DNA of 45,084 bases from UBA2365 sp964594045 (GTDB lineage Bacteria; Bacteroidota; Bacteroidia; Chitinophagales; Saprospiraceae): positions 1 through 45,084 of the forward strand of contig CAZQKR010000034.1 in assembly GCA_964594045.1 (NCBI GenBank), in the 5' to 3' direction. Every line of letters starts with the position of its first letter. The stretch's first letter is position 1. Positions 7,229-15,946 of this stretch are shown here, piece after piece. The notes under the pieces are model-generated. The model had not been told where the DNA came from. It ran no database searches and worked only from the letters and a program-made list of their open reading frames with translations. The translations under genes were made by a program, and so were the position numbers.

Positions 7229-9757
7229 ATGACCAAAAATTTATTGATAGTTGAGTCTCCTGCGAAGGCAAAAACGATAGAAAAAATACTTGGAAAGGAT
7301 TTCAAAGTAACTTCCAGTTTTGGACATATCCGGGATTTGCCTAAAAAGAATATGGGGATTGATATTAACCATTCATTCACTCCGCAGTATGAGATCACGC
7401 CAGATAAAAAGAAGGTAGTTAAAGCCCTCAAAGATCAGATGAAGATCTCTCAGACAGTTTGGCTGGCAACGGACGAGGACCGTGAAGGTGAAGCCATTGC
7501 CTGGCATTTGTGTGAGGTTCTGGGATTGGATGTCAGCAGTACCAGGAGGATCGCATTCAGGGAGATCACAAAAGAAGCGGTATTAAAATCCATTGAGCAG
7601 CCGAGATTGGTGGATATGAACCTGGTCAATGCGCAGCAAGCCAGGAGGGTTTTGGACCGCGTGGTAGGGTTCGAGTTGTCTGAACTGTTGTGGAGAAAGA
7701 TCAAAGGTAAGCTCTCTGCGGGCAGAGTGCAGTCGGTGGCTGTTAAACTGATCGTGGAAAGGGAAAGGGAGATCCGTGAGTTTGATTCAGTTTCCGCATT
7801 CAGGGTTTATGGACAGTTTTCAGTTGATAAGGATATAAATGCGAATAATCTGATCAAAGCTGAGTTAAGCCAAAGTTATTCCGGTGAAGAAGATGCCAGG
7901 GCACTTCTCGAAAAGCTCATCCATGCTGCATACCAAATTTCAGAATTGAGGGTTAAACCCGTAAAAAGAAATCCGACACCACCGTTCACCACTTCGACAT
8001 TGCAGCAGGAGGCCAGCAGGAAATACGGTTTCAGCGTTTCCAGAACCATGAATGCTGCCCAAAAGCTATATGAAAGCGGTGCAATCACCTATATGAGAAC
8101 TGACTCCACAATGCTGAGTCAGTTGGCGTTGAATTCAATTCACAAGGCTATTGTTGAAAACTACGGAGAAAAATATGCCCACAAAAGGCAATACAAAACC
8201 CAAAAATCCAATGCACAGGAAGCGCACGAAGCGATCAGGCCAACATATATTGAACGATTGGAAGCTGGAGAAGACAGCGATCAGATGAAGTTGTATGATC
8301 TTATCTGGAAAAGAACTGTTGCCAGCCAGATGGCAAGTGCCGAACTCGAAAGAACTGAAGTAGATATTGCCATATCCAATTACAGGGAAGCAATTTTTCA
8401 GGCTTCCGGTGAAGTGATGAAATTTGATGGCTTTCTGAAGGTTTATATGGAATCCATCGATGATGATGCAAATGAAAATGGTCAGGGTGTTATTCCACCC
8501 GTGAAAACAGGCCAAATTTTATTTGGTCACAGATTGAGTGCCATCCAGAAGTATTCCCGGCCAAAACCAAGATATACGGAAGCCACCCTTGTAAAGCAAC
8601 TGGAGGCATTGGGGATCGGACGTCCTTCAACCTATGCGCCTACCATTTCCAGGATCATGGAGAAGGAAAGAGGATATATTGTAAAAGATAAAATTGAAGG
8701 GTATAACAGGGAGTATGTTGAGTTGGTCCTTTCACACGGAGCCATTCATAGGGAAGTTAAAACAGAATTGGTGGGTGGTGCAGTCAACAGGCTTCATCCG
8801 ACAGATCTCGGAATGATCGTAACTGATTTTCTGGAGGAACACTTTTCAACCATCATGGATTACAGTTTTACGGCTGATGTTGAAAAGCAACTTGATGACA
8901 TTGCGGAAAAGGGTATCAACTGGTCAGAGATGATCAGGGAATTCTATGAGGTGTTCCACAAGGATGTGGAAAACACGATTGAAAATACAGACAGGGTCAG
9001 GGCACGACGGGAATTAGGCACGGATCCCGCAACCGGACATACGGTTTTGGTTCAGTTGACCCGTTTTGGACCAGTAGTTCAGATCGGCACAAAGGAAGAA
9101 ATGCCGGAAGGCAGTAAACCGCGTTTTGCCAACCTTAAGCCGGATCAGAAAATGGAGCTGATCACTTTTGACGAAGCGATGGAACTATTTAAGTTGCCCC
9201 GGGAACTCGGAAAATACAAGGGTGAAGACATGACCATTAATTCCGGTCGTTTTGGTCCGTATGTGAAGTTCGGGGAAATGTTTGTTTCCATTCCAAGGGG
9301 TGAAGACCCGCTCAAGATCAGTTTTGACAGAGCGGTTGAACTGATCTCGATGAAACTGGACGAAAACCGGCCAATCGGCAGTTACCGGGAGCTGGATATT
9401 ACTAAAGGTAAAGGAAGATTTGGTCCGTTCATCAAATGGAATGGATTGTTTGTCAATGTTCCCAAAAAGATTGATCTGGACAGGATCACATTGAAAGAAG
9501 CGGTACAACTTATTGAAAGTAAGCTGGATAAGGAAGCCAATAGGTATATACAGCAATGGGAAAAAGAAGGTATTGCCATTGAAAACGGAAGGTGGGGTGC
9601 TTTTATCCGGTTTAAGAAAAATGCAGTGAAGATACCTAAAGTGGATGGGAAAGCGGTGCCTCCGGAGGAACTTAAATCCTGGACGCTGGAAAAGGTGAAA
9701 TCCATTATTGAGGAAGCGCTGCCTGAAGCATTTAAGGAGAAAGGGAAAAAGAAATAG
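7229..9757 (+). CDS. topA: DNA topoisomerase I (type IA)
   Basis: It relaxes negative supercoils by passing one strand through a transient break. The N-terminal Toprim domain starts MTKNLLIVESPAKAKTIEKI and carries the acidic site TDEDREGEAIAWH. The catalytic tyrosine is Tyr288 in the motif TYMRTDST. The 842-residue length is usual for Bacteroidota. The C-terminal ~240 residues hold four short repeats with the core RFGP or RWGA (RFGPVVQIG, RFGPYVKFG, RFGPFIKWN, RWGAFIRFK) in place of the cysteine zinc ribbons of E. coli TopA. The last residues are a basic tail (KEKGKKK). It is a single-gene transcription unit behind a strong promoter. Confidence 0.97.
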   Translation: MTKNLLIVESPAKAKTIEKILGKDFKVTSSFGHIRDLPKKNMGIDINHSFTPQYEITPDKKKVVKALKDQMKISQTVWLATDEDREGEAIAWHLCEVLGLDVSSTRRIAFREITKEAVLKSIEQPRLVDMNLVNAQQARRVLDRVVGFELSELLWRKIKGKLSAGRVQSVAVKLIVEREREIREFDSVSAFRVYGQFSVDKDINANNLIKAELSQSYSGEEDARALLEKLIHAAYQISELRVKPVKRNPTPPFTTSTLQQEASRKYGFSVSRTMNAAQKLYESGAITYMRTDSTMLSQLALNSIHKAIVENYGEKYAHKRQYKTQKSNAQEAHEAIRPTYIERLEAGEDSDQMKLYDLIWKRTVASQMASAELERTEVDIAISNYREAIFQASGEVMKFDGFLKVYMESIDDDANENGQGVIPPVKTGQILFGHRLSAIQKYSRPKPRYTEATLVKQLEALGIGRPSTYAPTISRIMEKERGYIVKDKIEGYNREYVELVLSHGAIHREVKTELVGGAVNRLHPTDLGMIVTDFLEEHFSTIMDYSFTADVEKQLDDIAEKGINWSEMIREFYEVFHKDVENTIENTDRVRARRELGTDPATGHTVLVQLTRFGPVVQIGTKEEMPEGSKPRFANLKPDQKMELITFDEAMELFKLPRELGKYKGEDMTINSGRFGPYVKFGEMFVSIPRGEDPLKISFDRAVELISMKLDENRPIGSYRELDITKGKGRFGPFIKWNGLFVNVPKKIDLDRITLKEAVQLIESKLDKEANRYIQQWEKEGIAIENGRWGAFIRFKKNAVKIPKVDGKAVPPEELKSWTLEKVKSIIEEALPEAFKEKGKKK

Positions 9758-10237
9758 GAGCCCGGGTTTCGGACTGAATGTTTTTATACTGGAAGTCTGC
9801 TGTTTGAATTAAAATTCAGGGTTGAGCTCAGTTCACTTTTAATCCATGGCAGGAATGCAAACAGTTTATCCGGAAAGCTTTCTGTATGAACATCTTTGTC
9901 CTGGCAAGAAATACCGAAACATTGGTTTTGATTTAAAAGCCGGTCTTGCCTGGCAAATAGTCTATAAAAACATTCTCCTGACTTGTACCCATTTAGTCAA
10001 AAATAAATTATTATTGATATTCAATATGTTATATAAGAATATCATCAAATTTACCTCACTAATGAATACAAATACATTTCTAATGAGATTTTGAAAATGG
10101 GTTTTGAGAACGTACTATATGCAGAAGACAGAGATTTACCATTTTCAACTTTTGGTCGGTTCAAATAAAATGATTATTAACAGTGAAAGATACTAGTCAG
10201 GAAGGTGTAAAACGCGTAGCTAGAGGAATAATATAAA
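9758..10237. other. Intergenic, start of the repeat-rich gap after topA
   Basis: No supported gene. A plus-strand frame (9846-10094) exists, but its only notable feature is the peptide KAGLAWQI, which arises from the direct repeat at 9935-9960. No clear terminator follows topA. Confidence 0.5.
9935..9960 (+). repeat. 26-bp direct repeat, copy 1
   Basis: A 26-nt segment beginning AAAAGCCGG and ending GGCAAATAG is identical to 10408-10433 (473 nt apart). Weaker similarity continues for about 20 nt beyond it without gaps. The two copies flank the CTTTGCG palindrome. Confidence 0.85.
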
Positions 10238-10330
10238 CTTTGCGAATCTTTGCGACTCCTTCTCTGCGAACTTTGCGGTTGATGATTTTACCGCAAAGCA
10301 CGCAGAGTTTTTCGCAAAGGCCGCCAAGTG
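10238..10330. repeat. CTTTGCG palindromic intergenic repeat
   Basis: A nested hairpin: CTCTGCG-AA-CTTTGCGGT pairs with ACCGCAAAG-CA-CGCAGAG around a ~10-nt loop. Further CTTTGCGA and TCGCAAAGG units lie outside, so the CTTTGCG/CGCAAAG word recurs on both arms. Repeats built from this word are scattered between genes in many Bacteroidota. Here it lies between the ends of the convergent genes topA and the TonB-dependent receptor. Confidence 0.8.
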
Positions 10331-10407
10331 TTTCTCCGATATTATAATCCAATAAATTTTAATCAGCTCAATCAAAATGATTAACGCACTAAAAGTTACA
10401 TGTCAGG

Positions 10408-10433
10408 AAAAGCCGGTCTTGCCTGGCAAATAG
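10408..10433 (+). repeat. 26-bp direct repeat, copy 2
   Basis: Identical to 9935-9960. The following ~20 nt differ from copy 1 by about one base per triplet, with no indels, so the duplicated segment was originally longer than 26 nt. Confidence 0.85.
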
Positions 10434-10514
10434 CCTGTGAACACATCCTGATAAAAAACGTTTACCCGGATGAATTGCATAATAGAAAGGTTTCGTCCAA
10501 AATACAGGATTATA

Positions 10515-12803
10515 CTAAAGATACCACGTCATCCCAATACTCGGTAAAATGGGGAGTTGATCCACTCTTTCATATTTCAGACGGTCAAAATAAAAAATAT
10601 TCTGCCGGTTGTAAGCGTTGGTTATGCTGGCCTGGATCTCCAGTTTACTTTTGGCAGTGATCCGTATCGTTTTCTTCAAAGCGATGTCGAGTCTGTGGTA
10701 ATATGGCAGGCGACCTCCATTCCTGACATCGGAATAGATCACTCCGATAAAATCCGGGTTATTGGTTTCATAATCGGTCTCCGCTCCGTTGATAAACTGG
10801 AACTGATCAAAGAATGCCTGAGTTTTGGTAAACGGGAAACCGCTGCCAAAATTCCATCTTGCACTTGCTTCCCAGGAGGCATTTTTACCGAAGGTGGTAC
10901 TTGATATGAAGTTGAGGTTGTGTCTTCGGTCAAAGATCGTTGGATAGATCTGCTCTGCATCATCCCTTTGGACCCAGCTCAGAGAGTAAGCCAGCCAGAA
11001 GTATAGTTTTTTCAACTCATATTTTACTGAAACATCCATGCCGTAGGCATTACCAATTTCGGTTACATAGTTGGGGTCTTTGACGGAGAGTTTATTCCGG
11101 TTAACCACGATAAGCTGATCAAAACTTTTATAATATCCTTCCAGATTGATATCCAGGCTGGGCAATGGAGTCATTTCGATCCCAAAAACTGCCTGTTTGG
11201 CTTTCTGGAGTTTGTTGACGGCATTGTTTTCAGTGAACGGATCATACACCCTTTCTTCCGGGCTGGATATAAAACCTACAAAAAGATTGACCACGTCCCT
11301 TTCGGTAGATGTGGAGATCAGGTTCTGGGAATAAAGACCTCCGGCAGCTTTTAGCCTGAAATATTCATTAATATTGTATTTAAGGCTTAATCTGGGTTCC
11401 AGTTCAAAATCGCCCAGAGAAGCATAAAACTGGGCTCTGAGGCCGGGTTCGACGATCAGGCCACGCCATTTTTTTGTCAGTTTGACATAACCGTTCATTT
11501 CGGTTGTGTTCTGGAATTCCTTGAAACTTACTTTGAAAGGATTGGTGAACTCAAAATTGGTGTAAATGCTGTTGAATTCGAGTCCGTAATTGAGCTTCAC
11601 TTTTTCTCCGAAATAGGTAAAGTCAATGTCAGTACTGAATTGGTTGATCTCGCTGAAACGCGGAAGCCCGTCAGAACTGATCATTTGAGTCTGATAGGCA
11701 GTATAGCCGAATCCGGCATCAACCATGATGCTGCTGCTGGATGGGATGACTTTGAATTTGATCCCACCTCCGGCATTATCCCAATTGATGTCTGCTACCC
11801 TTGGGTGGAAATACCTGTCTGAAAAATCGAAGCCAAAAACATCGATCTTTGAACCGCTGCCCAGTTGCATGCTCAGTTTTCCGTAGAAATCTCCCAGTTT
11901 GTAGGGTAAGCCAATGGAGTCTTCCTTATTGACATAGGGATAAAGATAATTTGCTGTTTTGTCAATGATGGACTGTTTGGTAGTCAAAATATATGACATA
12001 CTGAAATCCTTGTTTTCATTGAATTTTATGATCGGTCCTTCAGTGAGCAGTTTGTACATGAAGGGACTGACGGAAATGATGGATTCATGGTTGACCCCGT
12101 TCCCCGGTCTTGTTTTAATATCCACTACCGCCGACACCCTGCCACCGTGTTCAGCGTTGAACCCACCGGTAAGTACATCCACAGAATTGATCATTTCAGT
12201 TTCAAAGACTGAAAATGACCCAATGCTGTGAAATGGATTAATAATGGTCAATCCGTCAAGTGTGATTTTATTCTGTACAGGTGAACCGCCTCTGATAAAG
12301 AGTTGTCCTCCCTGGTCTCCGGTTGCTATGATTCCGGGTATGACCTGAAGATACTGCATGATATCTGCCTCACCACCCACTGACGGAAGTGCTTTGATCT
12401 CTTTCGGTGATACCTTGATCACCGATACATGGGTTTCAGACCTCGCCCTTTCCCTTTTAGCTGAAATATCCACAACTGCCAGACCGATGCCGGCTGCTTC
12501 AAGAGACAACTGTATATATTTGATTTGACCGGAAAGCAATTCCACTTCCTGTTTTTTGGTTTCATATCCGATGAATGAAGCCACCAGAATGTATTTACCA
12601 GCAACCACATTGGTCAGACTGAAAAAGCCGTCGTCATCGGTAGTTACGCCAATTTCTGTACCTTCAAGGTAAATATTGGCATAGGAAATGGGGTTACCAT
12701 TGCCTTTGTCATACAAATTGCCCCTGATGGTACCCGTTTGGGTAAATGCCTGATTCAAAGAGAAAAAAAGTAATAGAATCAATAAAACTTTAAAGCGTTG
12801 CAT
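10515..12803 (-). CDS. TonB-dependent outer-membrane receptor, substrate unknown
   Basis: The 762-residue product has a signal peptide (FKVLLILLLFFSLNQAFTQ). A carboxypeptidase-regulatory-like domain (residues ~22-105, with NPISYANIYLEGT and GYETKKQEV) follows. Next is a plug domain (~115-235, with IMQYLQVIPGI, QLFIRGGSPVQNKITLDG and FNAEHGGRVSAVVDIKTRPG), then a β-barrel to the C-terminus (ending GMTWYL). It should take up a ligand across the outer membrane with TonB energy. There is no SusD partner and no riboswitch or other regulator beside it, so the substrate cannot be inferred. The ATG at 12803 fits the signal peptide. A 179-nt gap separates it from the GWxTD gene upstream. Confidence 0.9.
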   Translation of the reverse strand: MQRFKVLLILLLFFSLNQAFTQTGTIRGNLYDKGNGNPISYANIYLEGTEIGVTTDDDGFFSLTNVVAGKYILVASFIGYETKKQEVELLSGQIKYIQLSLEAAGIGLAVVDISAKRERARSETHVSVIKVSPKEIKALPSVGGEADIMQYLQVIPGIIATGDQGGQLFIRGGSPVQNKITLDGLTIINPFHSIGSFSVFETEMINSVDVLTGGFNAEHGGRVSAVVDIKTRPGNGVNHESIISVSPFMYKLLTEGPIIKFNENKDFSMSYILTTKQSIIDKTANYLYPYVNKEDSIGLPYKLGDFYGKLSMQLGSGSKIDVFGFDFSDRYFHPRVADINWDNAGGGIKFKVIPSSSSIMVDAGFGYTAYQTQMISSDGLPRFSEINQFSTDIDFTYFGEKVKLNYGLEFNSIYTNFEFTNPFKVSFKEFQNTTEMNGYVKLTKKWRGLIVEPGLRAQFYASLGDFELEPRLSLKYNINEYFRLKAAGGLYSQNLISTSTERDVVNLFVGFISSPEERVYDPFTENNAVNKLQKAKQAVFGIEMTPLPSLDINLEGYYKSFDQLIVVNRNKLSVKDPNYVTEIGNAYGMDVSVKYELKKLYFWLAYSLSWVQRDDAEQIYPTIFDRRHNLNFISSTTFGKNASWEASARWNFGSGFPFTKTQAFFDQFQFINGAETDYETNNPDFIGVIYSDVRNGGRLPYYHRLDIALKKTIRITAKSKLEIQASITNAYNRQNIFYFDRLKYERVDQLPILPSIGMTWYL

Positions 12804-12982
12804 TTTATTTTATTTTAAAACCTGTTTTAACAGGCTGATATTCAAAAGAATAAAAAATATTCCCATAAATTATCTGAAGTTGCTTTTCAGCCAACTATTT
12901 CTTTTTTCAGATAGTAGCAGATAGCTGTCAAAAGTTTTGAACTGGAGTATTCCTATAGATCATCCGTTGTTGCTCTTCAGGA

Positions 12983-14449
12983 TTATAATTCGTCCCAGAT
13001 TTTTCTTGCATCCCTGCGGTAATTCTCTACCATTCTGGTGGCTCCGGGTGAATTTCCTTCCTGTTCTCCCGGCGCATTTTTATACAGCTCGACTTCCCAT
13101 CTGGGGTTGTACCTTTCAGTTTTACAATTGGAATGCAATAGTACCATATCATTCAATGCCAATGAAGGATTATGAAATATAAATTTGACATTCACCTGCC
13201 TGACTTCTTTAATTTCGTTATAGAACCAGATCTCATAGGGTGGGGCTGAGGGTTCCTCTTCAGATTTGATGATCTCGGTGGGTCGCCCGTATTTCATATA
13301 GATCCTTCCTCTGTCCGTTTCAAAACCATATCCGACATGTGATCTGAAGGTCTGATCTATTGCCCTGGCGATCTCCAGGAACTGTTTGTATGCCTGGAAA
13401 GGTTCAGAAGGAGAGATTTCAGAAAAATAATTCCAGACAAAATATTTCTGTGCATCCAGATCTTTAGAAAACATCAGCTGTTGCAACAGAATGCCCTGAT
13501 TTCCTTTGACCAATGGGGTGATCGCCTTAAGGATGTACTCTAAAGATCCGGCATCCATCTGATGTACAAAAGCCTTTCCGTAAATGCTCTCGTCAGGCTT
13601 GTTGCTCACAAAATCCTTGTAAGGATTGCTCCTTTGGAAATCGATATTTTTTGAATCTATAAGCTGCTTTTCCTGATCTCTTAATTCGATGGATAAAACA
13701 TAGTTGCCTGAACCGAGTTCATCAACAGGCAATTGAAGAATAAATGCCTGAAATGGTATTTTTTCAATTTTTTTGAATTTTTGGGTGATCAGGGTCTGAT
13801 TTTGATCATTGACTGTCAAATAAATTGCATATCTCAGATAATGATCCTGTTCAAATTCTTTCTGATCGTTGTATAATTCAATGTAGGCATTGATCATTTG
13901 TATTTCTGCCGGGAAGTAATGGAAAGCCGCCGGTTGGAGGAAATAACCGTTTTTGGTAAAAGCACTTTCTTTTTCATCTTTTTTGACTGAAGTCAAGAGT
14001 TGAATTTCCGACAATTGCATTTTGTCAGGCGAGAATTCCACCAATAATGGGAATTCAATCCCGAATCGGTTGGATGGATCATTCAGGTCAATTGCTTCCA
14101 ACTCGAAAATAAAAGCACCATTTTCCAGAGGCAGACGTCTGAGTTCCATGAAATCCTTTATGTCAAAGCCCGTTGGACTGATCATATTGAATTTGTCAAA
14201 GGCGAGGATGGAGCTGTCCCGTCGAATTATGATAGTGATCTGTACACCTGCCTGAAGCTGATTGTCTTCCAGGGTATCCGCCTTGACAGATGCACCAATA
14301 ACATAGAGACAGGTCTCCAGATATGCTTTTTGTTCCGCCTTGAATTGAGCGGTACTCACGCTAATATCCAGGCTTTTTGCTTCTCCTGAAAGTATCAGGA
14401 TCAGTAAAAAGGGAATATAATAAAGTCTTTTGAACAGGAAATCTGACAT
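12983..14449 (-). CDS. GWxTD domain-containing exported protein
   Basis: About 488 residues with an N-terminal signal (FKRLYYIPFLLILILSGEA). The middle is β-rich. The C-terminal section has the features of the GWxTD family: FLEIARAIDQTF, RGRIYMKYGRPTEII, YEIWFYNEI. Proteins of this family are found in Bacteroidota and related phyla and have no established function; they are thought to act in the envelope. ATG at 14449 is chosen because it places the signal peptide at the N-terminus; the frame is open to 14464. The lipoprotein gene upstream ends only about 25 nt away, so the two are probably co-transcribed. Confidence 0.82.
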   Translation of the reverse strand: MSDFLFKRLYYIPFLLILILSGEAKSLDISVSTAQFKAEQKAYLETCLYVIGASVKADTLEDNQLQAGVQITIIIRRDSSILAFDKFNMISPTGFDIKDFMELRRLPLENGAFIFELEAIDLNDPSNRFGIEFPLLVEFSPDKMQLSEIQLLTSVKKDEKESAFTKNGYFLQPAAFHYFPAEIQMINAYIELYNDQKEFEQDHYLRYAIYLTVNDQNQTLITQKFKKIEKIPFQAFILQLPVDELGSGNYVLSIELRDQEKQLIDSKNIDFQRSNPYKDFVSNKPDESIYGKAFVHQMDAGSLEYILKAITPLVKGNQGILLQQLMFSKDLDAQKYFVWNYFSEISPSEPFQAYKQFLEIARAIDQTFRSHVGYGFETDRGRIYMKYGRPTEIIKSEEEPSAPPYEIWFYNEIKEVRQVNVKFIFHNPSLALNDMVLLHSNCKTERYNPRWEVELYKNAPGEQEGNSPGATRMVENYRRDARKIWDEL

Positions 14450-14474
14450 AGTTAAATGCATCAAAAGAAAATGA

Positions 14475-14852
14475 TCAATTTGTTTCCGACCTCATGAGGA
14501 AAAAATCGTATTTGTAATTCATTATCCTCAGTTCAAGATGGAGTGTATCGCCCGTCATTTTTTTAACGGTCAGGTGGTCTAATTCGCTGCTACTTTCAAC
14601 TTTAATATTCGGATAATTGTACACAATTTCGAAGGAGCTTTCGTCGCCCAGTAAATTGGTCATCATCCGGCTGCCGGGATCAAAATCAAAAAAAACATTC
14701 TCAAGCGTTTGTGTAGGTTTTCCATTCCTCATCGCCCTGATCAGAGTCCAGGTACCTTCAAGATCCTGATATTCTACTTGCTCCTTGCATGAGCTTAAAC
14801 TAAGTCCTGTCAGCAATATAAAAAACCACAGAAGTATATATTTTAGCTTCAT
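14475..14852 (-). CDS. Small lipoprotein with a lipocalin-like pattern
   Basis: About 125 residues. The N-terminus (MKLKYILLWFFILLTG) leads to a lipobox LSLSSC, so it should be lipidated and envelope-anchored. The mature part begins DLEGTWTLIRAMRNGKPT, the pattern of Bacteroidota lipocalin-like proteins (a strand starting L-x-G-x-W). It then continues as alternating β strands. ATG at 14852 puts the lipobox at the right distance; longer starts in the frame (14891, 14861) would bury it. It lies directly upstream of the GWxTD gene. The ligand, if any, is unknown. Confidence 0.72.
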   Translation of the reverse strand: MKLKYILLWFFILLTGLSLSSCKEQVEYQDLEGTWTLIRAMRNGKPTQTLENVFFDFDPGSRMMTNLLGDESSFEIVYNYPNIKVESSSELDHLTVKKMTGDTLHLELRIMNYKYDFFLMRSETN

Positions 14853-14956
14853 CGTTATCATTGAACTGCAAATTGCAGGTAAAGTTAACAAAATTTTTTA
14901 TTTAGCCAACAAGATTTATTTCCGGCGTTCTGGCATTTTCGTACACTGAATTCCTT

Positions 14957-14986
14957 TTTCATAATGCACAGATAAAAATAATTTTG
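14957..14986 (+). promoter_or_regulatory. Candidate promoter for a 29-codon reading frame
   Basis: TTTC (14957-14960) and TAATTTTG (14979-14986) are 18 nt apart, one mismatch from the Bacteroidota consensus. A start near 14993 would leave about 11 nt before the ATG at 15004. Confidence 0.4.
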
Positions 14987-15003
14987 CTGACCATTCATTG
15001 AAA

Positions 15004-15093
15004 ATGTCTTCTATTAAGACAAACTTTGAAAAATGGGTCGATGATCATCGTATTTATTTCTATAAACCAAAGATGAAGAGCAATAGTTTATAG
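15004..15093 (+). CDS. Possible 29-residue peptide, function unknown
   Basis: ATG at 15004 to TAG at 15093 encodes a short basic, aromatic peptide (contains KWVDDHRIYFYKPKMK). It has no signal peptide or membrane segment. The only support is its position just behind a promoter-like sequence. It may be a chance frame or the remains of a longer gene. Confidence 0.22.
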   Translation: MSSIKTNFEKWVDDHRIYFYKPKMKSNSL

Positions 15094-15327
15094 CGGAAAA
15101 AAAGCTCATCATAAGTAAAAGATAGTCAATATATTATAGTATATTATTTCTGATATATAATGAATTAAACTATTTAGTGCTTCTCAGGAAAACGATTTTC
15201 ATTCACTCGGAACCACTTAGGCACTGAATGATGTCATTTTTATTTTTGAATGCACCGGGTTAATGTGCATCCATACCTGGTTAAAAGTTGCGATGGTCAT
15301 CATAAGGTATGAAGCAATATAATTCTT

Positions 15328-15335
15328 TACCTTTG
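15328..15335 (+). promoter_or_regulatory. -7 element of the thioesterase gene
   Basis: TACCTTTG fits TAnnTTTG and lies 11 nt before the ATG, so the leader would be very short. The -33 side is weak (TATG, 16 nt upstream). Confidence 0.5.
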
Positions 15336-15346
15336 CCGGAAAAAAC

Positions 15347-15865
15347 ATGAGAGGAAAAACGGTTGCTGAATCCAATACCATTATGACAGAACTCGTTATG
15401 CCCAATGATACCAATCCCTTGGGTAATCTGATGGGAGGGAATATGATGAGGTGGATGGACATCGCCGGAGGAATATGCGCATCAAGGCACAGTGAATCTT
15501 TCGTTGTAACGGCCTCAGTTGACCATGTATCTTTCAGCGATTCCGTTAAAGTGGGAGAGATTGTTACTTTGAATGCGAGGATAACAAGGGCGTTCACCAG
15601 TTCAATGGAGGTCTACATCGAAGTATTCACATCGAACATTCCCGAACAAAAACCCCGCAAAAGCAATCACGCTTATCTGACTTTCGTTGCACTGGATAAG
15701 GATACTTTAAAACCCAAAATCGTTCCACCTGTGATCCCGCTAACGGAGGAAGAGGAAAAAAGGTATGAGGGTGCGGTGAGAAGAAGGGAGTTGAGGCTCA
15801 TCCTAAGCGGAAGGATGGAGGCGAAGGATGCCAAGGATCTGAGAGATTTTTTCAGCAAATTCTGA
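15347..15865 (+). CDS. Acyl-CoA thioesterase (hotdog fold)
   Basis: The 172-residue cytoplasmic enzyme should hydrolyse acyl-CoA to free acid and CoA. The pattern is that of the BACH/YciA group: TELVMPNDTNPLGNLMGG near the N-terminus with the conserved Asn-Gly region, WMDIAGGICASRH as the start of the hotdog helix, then VDHVSFSDSVKVGEI and AYLTFVALD. The C-terminal ~40 residues form a charged helix. ATG at 15347 fits the start of homologues. It is a single gene, convergent with the endonuclease-like gene that follows. The preferred chain length cannot be read from sequence. Confidence 0.9.
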   Translation: MRGKTVAESNTIMTELVMPNDTNPLGNLMGGNMMRWMDIAGGICASRHSESFVVTASVDHVSFSDSVKVGEIVTLNARITRAFTSSMEVYIEVFTSNIPEQKPRKSNHAYLTFVALDKDTLKPKIVPPVIPLTEEEEKRYEGAVRRRELRLILSGRMEAKDAKDLRDFFSKF

Positions 15866-15946
15866 ATTGCGTTCCGGTTGATCATTGGCAGATGCCTGCA
15901 CTTTTCAGAATGCAACTAATATTTTTAAAAAACCTTGAGCGCAATG

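Larger units (their letters stand above)
14853..15346. other. Divergent intergenic region
   Basis: This AT-rich gap between the lipoprotein (minus) and the thioesterase (plus) holds a possible promoter plus a 29-codon frame (14957-15093). It also holds a second -7 element just before the thioesterase. Confidence 0.5.

Noticed and set aside
9846..10094. 82-codon plus-strand frame after topA
   Set aside because: No promoter, no family, and its distinctive part comes from the direct repeat.
10400..10660. 86-codon plus-strand frame
   Set aside because: It runs into the 3' end of the TonB-dependent receptor on the other strand and owes its start to the direct repeat.
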